Part shown: positions 1 through 7,311 of the stretch, piece after piece
Layout of the letters: each line of letters begins with the position of its first letter
Numbering within the stretch: position 1 is the stretch's first letter
Assembly (NCBI GenBank): GCA_003165095.1
Contig: PLSH01000194.1
Coordinates: forward strand, 28,058-35,368
Length of the DNA stretch: 7,311 nucleotides
DNA from: Acidobacteriaceae bacterium
Lineage (GTDB): Bacteria > Acidobacteriota > Terriglobia > Terriglobales > Acidobacteriaceae
Direction: 5' to 3'
Notes under the pieces: model-generated
The model's database searches: none
What the model was told of the DNA's origin: nothing
Seen by the model: only the letters and a program-made list of their open reading frames with translations
Translations under genes and position numbers: made by a program

Positions 1-1047
1 GGCTGCATTCCTCCCGCGCTTGAAGGCCGCGACGTGCTGGCGACAGCGCAGACCGGAACCGGAAAGACGCTGGGCTTCCTGATTCCCATCGTGGAGCTTC
101 TGCAAATGGCAGAAGCACGCGGACCGGCGGCGCACGCGCTCATCCTGCTGCCCACGCGCGAGCTGGCGATGCAGGTGGAGCAGGCATTCCTGGCTATTCG
201 TTCCAACTCTTCGCAGACCGTGGCCCTGGTGGTGGGCGGGATGCATGAGGGCGGTCAGCTTGACGCCATACGGCGCGGCGCGAAGCTGATTGTGGCTACG
301 CCCGGCCGGCTTGAGGACTTTTTGAAGCGCAGGCTGGTGCGTCTCGACCAGGTGAAGATCCTGGTTCTGGACGAAGTGGACCGGATGCTCGATATGGGCT
401 TTCAGCCGGCCATTGCGCGGATCGCGGCCACGCTGCCGGCAAAACGGCAGACGCTCTGCTACTCCGCCACGCTGGAAGGCGCGGTAAAGGAAGTGGCGCG
501 CAAGTATCTCAACGATCCGACGCGGATCGAGATCGGCTCAGTGCTGAAACCGGCAGAGAACGTGGAGTTGCGCACCTTCGAGGTGCAGCCGGACAAGAAG
601 CAGGAGCTGCTCGAGCACCTGCTGGGCGCGGAGAAGGGCAGCTTTCTGGTCTTCGTTCGCACCAAGCATGGAGCGGAGCGGGTGGCGCGGCGTCTTACGC
701 GCTCCGGCTGGTCGGCGACGCAGATTCACGGCGACCGGTCGCAATCGCAGCGTAACGCAGCGCTGCGCAGCTTCTCAGAGGGACATCACCGGGTGTTGGT
801 GGCTACGGACGTGGCGGCGCGGGGCATCGACGTGGCCAACGTGGCGCACGTGGTGAACTTCGACATGCCCAAGGTTGCGGAAGACTTTGTGCACCGCGTA
901 GGCCGCACTGGGCGCGCGTCGGCGCATGGAGTGGCATCGACATTCACCGGACCGGCGGAGCGCGGGGAATTGCGCAAGATTGAACGTACGCTGTCGATCC
1001 AGATGAAGCGCTTCCGGGTCCGCTCCGTAACAGAAAACGCCGCCTGA
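1..1047 (+). CDS. DEAD-box ATP-dependent RNA helicase, RhlE-like (5' partial)
   Basis: The product is an ATP-dependent RNA helicase that unwinds or remodels RNA duplexes in the cytoplasm, as in ribosome assembly, RNA decay or cold adaptation. The reading frame is open from base 1, and the first codons (GCIPPALEGRDVLATAQTGTGKT when read in two pieces: Q-motif remnant, then motif I) show that the true start and most of the Q motif lie upstream. The GTG at 34 is internal. Motifs in order are AQTGTGKT (I), PTRELA (Ia), TPGR (Ib), DEVD (II, bases 370-381), SAT (III, 463-471), VFVRT (IV), ARGID (V) and HRVGRTGR (VI), so both RecA-like lobes are complete. The protein ends soon after lobe 2 and lacks the long basic or RNA-binding tail seen in DbpA or DeaD, which favours a minimal RhlE-type enzyme. 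The oddity is DEVD in place of DEAD. It converges with smc. Family assignment is very sure; the exact subfamily is less so, hence no symbol. Confidence 0.95.
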   Translation, partial: GCIPPALEGRDVLATAQTGTGKTLGFLIPIVELLQMAEARGPAAHALILLPTRELAMQVEQAFLAIRSNSSQTVALVVGGMHEGGQLDAIRRGAKLIVATPGRLEDFLKRRLVRLDQVKILVLDEVDRMLDMGFQPAIARIAATLPAKRQTLCYSATLEGAVKEVARKYLNDPTRIEIGSVLKPAENVELRTFEVQPDKKQELLEHLLGAEKGSFLVFVRTKHGAERVARRLTRSGWSATQIHGDRSQSQRNAALRSFSEGHHRVLVATDVAARGIDVANVAHVVNFDMPKVAEDFVHRVGRTGRASAHGVASTFTGPAERGELRKIERTLSIQMKRFRVRSVTENAA

Positions 1048-1078
1048 AGCAGTAAAGGCGGAGGGAAGAAATAAATCC

Positions 1079-1144
1079 GGGCGCCCCTCCTTCAGCTTTG
1101 GTTGACTGTTTCAACACAGACAACCGCAGCGGAAGGGGGCGCCC
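1079..1144. terminator. Long imperfect hairpin, probable bidirectional terminator
   Basis: The sequence GGGCGCCCC at 1079-1087 pairs with GGGGCGCCC at 1136-1144. Further in, CTTC (1090-1093) pairs with GAAG (1132-1135), GCT (1095-1097) with AGC (1128-1130), GGTTG (1100-1104) with CAACC (1121-1125) and CTGT (1106-1109) with ACAG (1116-1119), leaving a six-base loop. The hairpin is followed by ATTTTAT on the plus strand. On the minus strand it is followed by a T-rich run (the complement of 1061-1078). It lies between the convergent helicase and smc stop codons, so termination of both transcripts is the simplest reading. The T-tracts are short, and at 66 bases the hairpin is longer than a usual intrinsic terminator, so a repeat-family element or a structured RNA remains possible. 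Confidence 0.65.
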
Positions 1145-1152
1145 ATTTTATG

Positions 1153-1175
1153 CGCGGGATGGCACGATACCCGCG
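1153..1175. other. Short inverted repeat downstream of smc
   Basis: CGCGGG (1153-1158) and CCCGCG (1170-1175) can form a six-base-pair stem with an 11-base loop. It lies between the smc stop codon and the longer hairpin at 1079-1144. It has no T-run on the minus strand, so on its own it is a weak terminator. It may be part of the 3' end of the smc mRNA. Confidence 0.3.
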
Positions 1176-1192
1176 TAGCGCGATAAGGCGGC

Positions 1193-4100
1193 CTATGCCG
1201 TGGCGCGCTGCTGTTCGTGGCCTCTCAGCTTGACGCTGATCACCTTTGACACGCCCGGTTCCTGCATGGTGACTCCATAAATCATGTCGGCGGCCTGCAC
1301 CATGCGCTTGGAGTGGGTTACGACGAGAAACTGCGTGTCGAGGCTCAAGGAGTGCATCAGGTCGGCGAAGCGGGCCACATTGGTTTCGTCGAGCGCCGCG
1401 TCCACTTCATCGAGGGCGCAGAAGGGGCTGGGCTGGAACTGGAAGATGCCTACCAGCAGGGCAAGCGCGGTGAGCGATTTTTCGCCGCCTGACAGCAGGA
1501 GAACGTTCTGTAGTTTTTTGCCCGGAGGCGAGGCCACAATTTCGAGCCCGCTCTCGGCCTGGTTTTCCTCGTCGGTGAGGCGCAGGAAGGCCTGGCCGCC
1601 GTGGAACAGCCGCGAAAAGACCTGGCCGAAGTTTTCGTTGATCCGCGCAAACGCCTCATCGAACTTGGTGCGAGAAATCTGGTCGATTTCCTTGATGGTT
1701 TCCTGGGTGTTCTCGATCGACTCGATCAGATCCTTGCGTTGGGTTTCGAGGAAGCCATGCCGATCCGCGGTTTCCTTGTATTCGTCGAGCGCCATCATGT
1801 TCACCGGGCCCATCTGCTCAATGCGCTGACGCAGGGCGCGGCAACTGTCTTCCTCGGCGGCCAACTGGCCACCCTCCAGCCTGTCGATACTGAAATCGTC
1901 ACGCAAGACCTGGGCCTCAACATTTACTTCGGCCAGGCAGCTTGTCTCAAGGTACTCGAGGTCTGAGCGGAGCTTTGCCAGTTCGCTGGAGCGGGCTGCG
2001 CGGTCTTCGCGCAACTGATCGAGGGCGGCTCGTCCGGTCTTGAGCTGGGTCTCCATCTCAGCCAACTGGTGGCGCAGCGCGTGCGCCTGGCCGGCAATCG
2101 TCTGCGCGTCCGCAAGGGCCTCGGCGCGCAGGTCAGTCAGTTCTTTTTGGCGCGCGGCCAGCGTGGCGCATTCGTTGATGCGCTGTTCGCGTTCCGCCGC
2201 GGCGTCGGCGCGTTGCCGCTCGACCGCGAGTACGCGCCGCTCGAGATCGGCATGGAGCCGGTCGATTCGCTGCCAGGCCGCCTCCGCGCCGCGGCGCCGC
2301 TCCTCCAGGCCAGCAAGTTCCGCGGTTAACTGCGCCGCCTCCTGTTGCAATCCCTCGCGTTGCTGGCGCAGCAGATCCAGCTGGGCCTGCAAGGCATCGA
2401 GGCCAGCTTCGGCCTGAGCATGCTCGGCTTCGAGCCGCGCAGCTTCTTCGCGCTTCTGGGCTATCGACTGGCACTTGACCTCGGCGGCATCCTTGTTGCG
2501 CACCGCCTGCGCGCCCCACTCCTGCAGCCTGCGGTCGATGCGCTGCGCCTCGGCTTCCATCTGCTTGAGCGCCGCGCCCAGGTTTGCGCTCTCGGTTTCG
2601 GCCTTGCGCCGCTCCTCACTTTGCGATTCCAACTGCGCAGTCAGTGCTTCGATTTCCCGGGTCAAGGCCGCTGCACCGGTCTCAGCCTGCGCCAGCAAAA
2701 CCTCAAGGCCGGCGAGGCGATGTTCTGTTTCGCGCAGATCGCGTTTGAGCGCCAGCGGACCTTCGCTGGCCGGCTTGCCGCCGGTTACCGTCGAATTGTG
2801 AAAGCACTCGCCTTCAGGGGTGAGAAAAAATGCATATGAGTAGAGTGAAGACAGCCGCTGGGCTTCGCTCGAATTATCCACCAGGTAGCCGTGACGCAGC
2901 TTGGGAAGAATCGATTCGAGCGGGCGGCCAAAGGCGTTGAGCACTTTGATCGCATCCCGGAGCGGCGTCAGGCCGGGCGAGGTGATGACGCCGGCGCTCT
3001 CGTCGAAGAGCTGGCCCTGGGCGTCATTGTGGATGAGAAAGGTGGCTCGTCCATCGCCGGTTTTCAGCAGCCGCACGCCTTCCTCGGCGATTCCCCAGCT
3101 TTCCACGACCACGTAATTCAGCTCTTCGCGCAGGAACTCGTCCACCACGGCTTCGTACTCGCCGCTCACTTCAAGAAAATCGGCCAGAGTGCCGACAGGC
3201 GCCAGGCCTTGGCCGAGCGCTCCGGGCTTGAGCAGTTTTCGCACCGTATCGGTGGAGTAGCCGTGGTTGCGGATAAGCGCTTCGAGCGAGTCGCGTCTTC
3301 CGGCAGCGGCGGCCTGCTCACCGCGCAACTGGTTGGCGCGTGCCCGCTGCGTATTTTCCTCGGCACGCCGGGCCTGGAGCGTTTCGCGCAGTGTACCAAT
3401 CTCGGCCTCCAGGCGCTTGAGCGCACCGTCGGCCGACTCGAACCGCGCCCGCGCCAGCCCGCTTTCCACGCCGAGGTGTTCCTGCTCATTGTGTGCCTGG
3501 GCTATCTCCGTTTCGAGCCGCTCGGCCTCGCGTTCCAGAGCCGCCAGACTTTCTTCTCCCTGAGCGGTGTGGTTGCGCGCGTTGCCGGCGAGGGTAAGCA
3601 GATGCATGGCGTGGCGGCGGCCGCTCTCCAGTTGGCGCTCGGCGCTGAATACTTCCTCTGCCGCTGCGCGCGCTTCCTGCTGCCGGGCCTCGACTTTTTG
3701 GCGGAACTCGCGGGCTTCGCCGGCCGCTGTTTCAAGAAACTTGTGCTGCTGGGCACGCTCTTCGGCGATGCCGGCCAGTTGCGTCCGGGTTTGTTCCAGA
3801 TCGGCGGCGGCCGCTGCAATCCGCACTTCAAGCTCGCCCACGCGCTCCTTATTGCTGCGCTCCCGCGCCGTGGCGCGCTCGAGTTCCACGGCTGCTTCGC
3901 CGGCCCGGTTCTGCGCGGCCTGTCCGTCGCGGTCCAGCTCGTAGCCGCGCTCAGTTTCCGCATGCTGACTGGCCTCAATGGCTCCGATTTCAGTGGCCGA
4001 CCCGTTGATCTGCGCGGTGAGCGCGGCAATCTCCTGCTCCAGCCTCAACTGTTCGGCATCCATGGTAGCCATACGGCTTGCCAGCACCACGCGCAACCGC

Positions 4101-5020
4101 GCGCGCAGCTCATCGCGCACGGCAGCAAACCGCTCCGCCTTGGCTGCCTGCCGCTTCAGGCTGTTCATCTGCCGGGTCACTTCTTCAAAAATGTCGTCGA
4201 TGCGCGCCAGGTTTTGCCGGGCGCTTTCAAGGCGCAACTCCGCCAGCCGCTTTCTGGTCTTGAAGCGGGTGATTCCGGCAGCCTCCTCGATAATGGCGCG
4301 GCGATCATGGGGCTTGGAACTGAGCAGCTGCCCAATCCGCTCCTGTCCGATGATCGCGTAACTCTCCGGGCCCAGGCCGGTGCCCATGAAGATGTCCTGA
4401 ATGTCGCGCAGGCGGCAAAGTTTTCCGTTCAGCAAGTACTCGCTCTCGCCGGTTCGGAACAGGCGGCGGGTAATGACGACCTCGCCCTTCTGGGGCGTGC
4501 GGTGAAATTTGCGACGCCTGATCTTGAGCAGTACTGCTCCCTGCGGGTGGGCCGACGCCTGGTCGATGACCTGCGGCGGGGATGAAACCTGGTCGGCATC
4601 CTCGTCCAGGACCTGGCCGGGCTGCTCGCTGGCGACGATCTCCTCAGCCTCGGCTGCCCGCTGCCGCCGCACTTGCTCCTCGTCCCAGTCGGCCGGCTCA
4701 TCGTGATCGACCTCAACCTCCGGTTCGACGGGCACCGGGCCTTCGTAGGCTTCGGGATCGACCATGGTCAACGTAACTTCGGCCATGCCCAGCGGTTTGC
4801 GGTCCCGGCTTCCGGCAAAGATGACGTCCTGCATGTGAGTGCCGCGGAGGCTTTTGGCGCTCTGTTCGCCCAGCACCCAGCTAACCCCATCCAGGATGTT
4901 CGACTTGCCGCACCCGTTCGGCCCCACGACCACGGCAACCCCGGTTCCCGACACGGTCAACTCCGTGCGATCACAGAAGCTCTTGAAGCCGAGGATATGG
5001 ATCTTCTTTAGTTTCAGCAT
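1193..5020 (-). CDS. smc: Chromosome segregation/condensation ATPase SMC
   Basis: SMC forms a homodimeric ring that, with ScpA and ScpB in most bacteria, extrudes and organises chromosomal DNA near the origin. Read from ATG 5020 the protein has 1275 residues, against about 1190 in Bacillus. The order is: N-terminal ATPase head with Walker A GPNGCGKSN (residues 33-41), a charged insertion (about 89-179), the rest of the head (TRRLFRTGESEYLLNG onward), a heptad-rich coiled coil rich in Ala, Glu, Arg and Gln (about 265-585), a hinge (about 590-755, with GRATFLI and VTGG segments), a returning coiled coil (about 760-1065), and the C-terminal head with signature LLLSGGEKS (near 1176-1181), Walker B CALDEVDAAL (Asp1204, Glu1205) and the VVTHSK His switch (His1236). 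The frame is also open from GTG 5026, but GGAG sits five bases before ATG 5020 and abuts the GTG, and MLKLKKIHILGFKSF is a usual SMC start. No scpA or scpB lies nearby. It has its own promoter and is monocistronic as far as visible. Confidence 0.98.
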   Translation of the reverse strand: MLKLKKIHILGFKSFCDRTELTVSGTGVAVVVGPNGCGKSNILDGVSWVLGEQSAKSLRGTHMQDVIFAGSRDRKPLGMAEVTLTMVDPEAYEGPVPVEPEVEVDHDEPADWDEEQVRRQRAAEAEEIVASEQPGQVLDEDADQVSSPPQVIDQASAHPQGAVLLKIRRRKFHRTPQKGEVVITRRLFRTGESEYLLNGKLCRLRDIQDIFMGTGLGPESYAIIGQERIGQLLSSKPHDRRAIIEEAAGITRFKTRKRLAELRLESARQNLARIDDIFEEVTRQMNSLKRQAAKAERFAAVRDELRARLRVVLASRMATMDAEQLRLEQEIAALTAQINGSATEIGAIEASQHAETERGYELDRDGQAAQNRAGEAAVELERATARERSNKERVGELEVRIAAAAADLEQTRTQLAGIAEERAQQHKFLETAAGEAREFRQKVEARQQEARAAAEEVFSAERQLESGRRHAMHLLTLAGNARNHTAQGEESLAALEREAERLETEIAQAHNEQEHLGVESGLARARFESADGALKRLEAEIGTLRETLQARRAEENTQRARANQLRGEQAAAAGRRDSLEALIRNHGYSTDTVRKLLKPGALGQGLAPVGTLADFLEVSGEYEAVVDEFLREELNYVVVESWGIAEEGVRLLKTGDGRATFLIHNDAQGQLFDESAGVITSPGLTPLRDAIKVLNAFGRPLESILPKLRHGYLVDNSSEAQRLSSLYSYAFFLTPEGECFHNSTVTGGKPASEGPLALKRDLRETEHRLAGLEVLLAQAETGAAALTREIEALTAQLESQSEERRKAETESANLGAALKQMEAEAQRIDRRLQEWGAQAVRNKDAAEVKCQSIAQKREEAARLEAEHAQAEAGLDALQAQLDLLRQQREGLQQEAAQLTAELAGLEERRRGAEAAWQRIDRLHADLERRVLAVERQRADAAAEREQRINECATLAARQKELTDLRAEALADAQTIAGQAHALRHQLAEMETQLKTGRAALDQLREDRAARSSELAKLRSDLEYLETSCLAEVNVEAQVLRDDFSIDRLEGGQLAAEEDSCRALRQRIEQMGPVNMMALDEYKETADRHGFLETQRKDLIESIENTQETIKEIDQISRTKFDEAFARINENFGQVFSRLFHGGQAFLRLTDEENQAESGLEIVASPPGKKLQNVLLLSGGEKSLTALALLVGIFQFQPSPFCALDEVDAALDETNVARFADLMHSLSLDTQFLVVTHSKRMVQAADMIYGVTMQEPGVSKVISVKLRGHEQQRATA

Positions 5021-5061
5021 TTTCACTCCGGGTTGAGGGGGTTGGAGGACTTTGAAGCATT

Positions 5062-5086
5062 CTGCGCCGGCAATCTGCTGCCGCAG
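5062..5086 (-). other. Stem-loop in the smc 5' leader
   Basis: CGGCA (5068-5072) pairs with TGCCG (5079-5083), extended by CTG (5062-5064) with CAG (5084-5086) across a three-base bulge. It lies about 40 bases upstream of the smc start, inside the predicted leader, and does not cover the ribosome-binding site. It could be a modest leader structure; no riboswitch or attenuator pattern is recognised. Confidence 0.3.
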
Positions 5087-5093
5087 CCGTGGC

Positions 5094-5111
5094 GGATAAG
5101 AAAGATTATCC
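5094..5111 (-). other. Hairpin or dyad at the predicted 5' end of smc mRNA
   Basis: GGATAA (5094-5099) and TTATCC (5106-5111) form a perfect six-base inverted repeat with a six-base loop. With the smc promoter proposed at 5123-5151, transcription would begin near 5116. This hairpin would then be the first structure of the mRNA, a position where hairpins can protect the 5' end. As DNA it could equally be an operator overlapping the initial transcribed region. Confidence 0.35.
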
Positions 5112-5122
5112 TTCGTTTACAG

Positions 5123-5151
5123 ACTCTACGGAGCGGAAGAGGTGGGGTCAA
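5123..5151 (-). promoter_or_regulatory. Sigma-70-type promoter for smc
   Basis: On the minus strand TTGACC (5151-5146, five of six to the consensus) is followed after exactly 17 bases by TAGAGT (5128-5123, four of six). The predicted start is near 5116, giving a leader of about 95 bases before ATG 5020. It is the best -35/-10 pair I found by eye in this gap. It faces away from the hydrolase gene. Confidence 0.55.
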
Positions 5152-5170
5152 CGGTACAAAAGCCGGATTT

Positions 5171-5179
5171 TGTGGATAA
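5171..5179 (-). promoter_or_regulatory. Perfect DnaA box upstream of the smc promoter
   Basis: The minus strand reads TTATCCACA, identical to the high-affinity DnaA-box consensus. Its centre is about 59 bases upstream of the predicted smc transcription start, a position where a bound protein could activate or modulate the promoter. A weaker match, ATTTCCACA at 5259-5267 on the plus strand, lies in the opposite orientation, so the 8-mers TTTGTGGA (5169-5176) and TCCACAAA (5262-5269) make an inverted repeat. There is no clear AT-rich unwinding region or cluster of boxes, so an origin of replication is unlikely. Binding is inferred from the motif alone. Confidence 0.45.
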
Positions 5180-5228
5180 GGCGGGCCGGAATTCGTGTTC
5201 TCGGGGAATAGCTGGAGGCTGGCGGAAA

Positions 5229-5351
5229 ATGTGGGATTTCCTGGGAATTATGCGCCGTATTTCCACAAACGATCTTCGCGAGGATCTCAGTTCCGCGCTG
5301 TCGCAACAGCGCACAGATGGCCGCCCGGAGGCGAAGCCAAGCGGCGGATAG
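5229..5351 (+). CDS. Doubtful 40-codon ORF ahead of the hydrolase gene
   Basis: An ATG at 5229 opens a frame of 40 codons ending with TAG at 5349-5351, nine bases before the hydrolase ATG. GGAGG (5214-5218) and GGCGGA (5221-5226) precede it, the latter too close to the start to be ideal. The peptide begins MWDFLGIMRR and is hydrophilic afterwards, ending PSGG; it has no recognisable domain, signal peptide or run of rare or repeated codons typical of attenuator leaders. Third-position GC looks lower than in the flanking genes. The frame extends up to GTG 5142, which would overlap the smc promoter. It could be a short upstream ORF coupled to the hydrolase, but a chance open frame is more likely. 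Confidence 0.15.
   Translation: MWDFLGIMRRISTNDLREDLSSALSQQRTDGRPEAKPSGG
5271..5286. repeat. Near-perfect 16-base palindrome
   Basis: GATCTTCGCGAGGATC reads almost identically on both strands, with one symmetric mismatched pair of positions and a perfect TCGCGA centre. It lies about 75 bases upstream of the hydrolase start, where a dimeric regulator could bind. No regulator family is recognised from the motif. Confidence 0.35.
5295..5312 (+). other. Perfect 7-bp hairpin before the hydrolase gene
   Basis: GCGCTGT (5295-5301) and ACAGCGC (5306-5312) form a perfect stem closed by the four-base loop CGCA. There is no following T-run, so it is not an intrinsic terminator. It lies about 50 bases before the hydrolase start and would be a stable leader structure if the transcript begins upstream. 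Confidence 0.4.
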
Positions 5352-5360
5352 AATGAGCTC

Positions 5361-7311
<1,951 letters not shown>

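Larger units (their letters stand above)
5027..5360. other. Divergent intergenic region between smc and hydrolase
   Basis: This stretch of more than 300 bases holds the smc leader and promoter on its left side (5027-5151), the DnaA-box match (5171-5179), and two dyads and a doubtful small ORF on its right side (5229-5351). I could not find a convincing -35/-10 pair for the rightward hydrolase gene. No tRNA, known riboswitch or mobile-element end is recognised. Confidence 0.6.

Noticed and set aside
34..36. GTG 34 as the start of the helicase
   Set aside because: The frame stays open to base 1 and encodes the conserved IPPALEGRD segment before motif I, so the gene begins outside the window.
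1079..1144. A signal-recognition-particle RNA or other known structured RNA
   Set aside because: The hairpin lacks the conserved GGAA loop and the asymmetric internal loop of bacterial SRP RNA, and it is too short.
2345..2839. Other long antisense frames over the smc coiled coil and hinge
   Set aside because: They are composition-driven shadows with no motifs, and the SMC frame explains the sequence fully.
2891..4585. A 564-codon open frame on the plus strand inside smc
   Set aside because: It lies wholly antisense to the strongly supported smc gene, has no recognisable domain, and is the expected mirror frame of a GC-rich, Ala/Glu/Arg/Gln-rich coiled coil.
5024..5026. GTG 5026 as the smc start
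   Set aside because: The GGAG motif touches this codon, while it has five-base spacing to ATG 5020, and typical SMC proteins begin MLKLKK or similar.
5027..5360. A chromosomal replication origin, because of the DnaA box and weaker second box
   Set aside because: There is only one exact box and one poor one, no AT-rich unwinding element, and no dnaA, dnaN, rnpA or gidA nearby.

Overview
The window is GC-rich bacterial chromosome with four protein genes. Both end genes are cut by the window edges: a DEAD-box RNA helicase (plus strand, 5' end missing), a complete SMC chromosome-condensation ATPase (minus strand), a complete membrane-anchored alpha/beta hydrolase (plus strand), and the first third of a catalase-peroxidase, katG (plus strand). 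The style of the SMC head and hinge, the high GC content and the gene types suggest an Acidobacteriota-like soil bacterium. This is inference from protein style; no rRNA or other marker is present to prove it.

Layout: the helicase (1-1047) and smc (stop at 1193) converge. The 145-base gap between them holds a long imperfect hairpin (1079-1144) flanked by T-rich tracts on both strands, which fits a bidirectional terminator. smc fills 1193-5020. Its likely start is ATG at 5020, not the GTG two codons upstream, because GGAG lies at proper spacing only for the ATG. The divergent smc/hydrolase gap (about 340 bases) is the most information-rich non-coding part. It holds a good sigma-70-type promoter for smc (TTGACC, 17 bases, TAGAGT), an exact DnaA-box 9-mer upstream of it, hairpins in the smc leader, two dyads before the hydrolase gene and a doubtful 40-codon ORF. 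The hydrolase (5361-6485) is followed by 110 bases with a stem-loop that encloses a perfect 12-base palindrome, then katG with a strong ribosome-binding site.

Functionally these are mostly housekeeping genes: RNA remodelling, chromosome organisation, an esterase-like enzyme of unknown substrate, and peroxide defence. They do not form one pathway, and I see no mobile element, CRISPR array, phage gene, tRNA or rRNA. I found no convincing undescribed multi-gene system. The points worth a second look are local: the DnaA box next to the smc promoter, an acidic-then-basic insertion of about 80 residues in the SMC head, the DEVD motif II in the helicase, the long convergent-gene hairpin, and the katG upstream palindrome.
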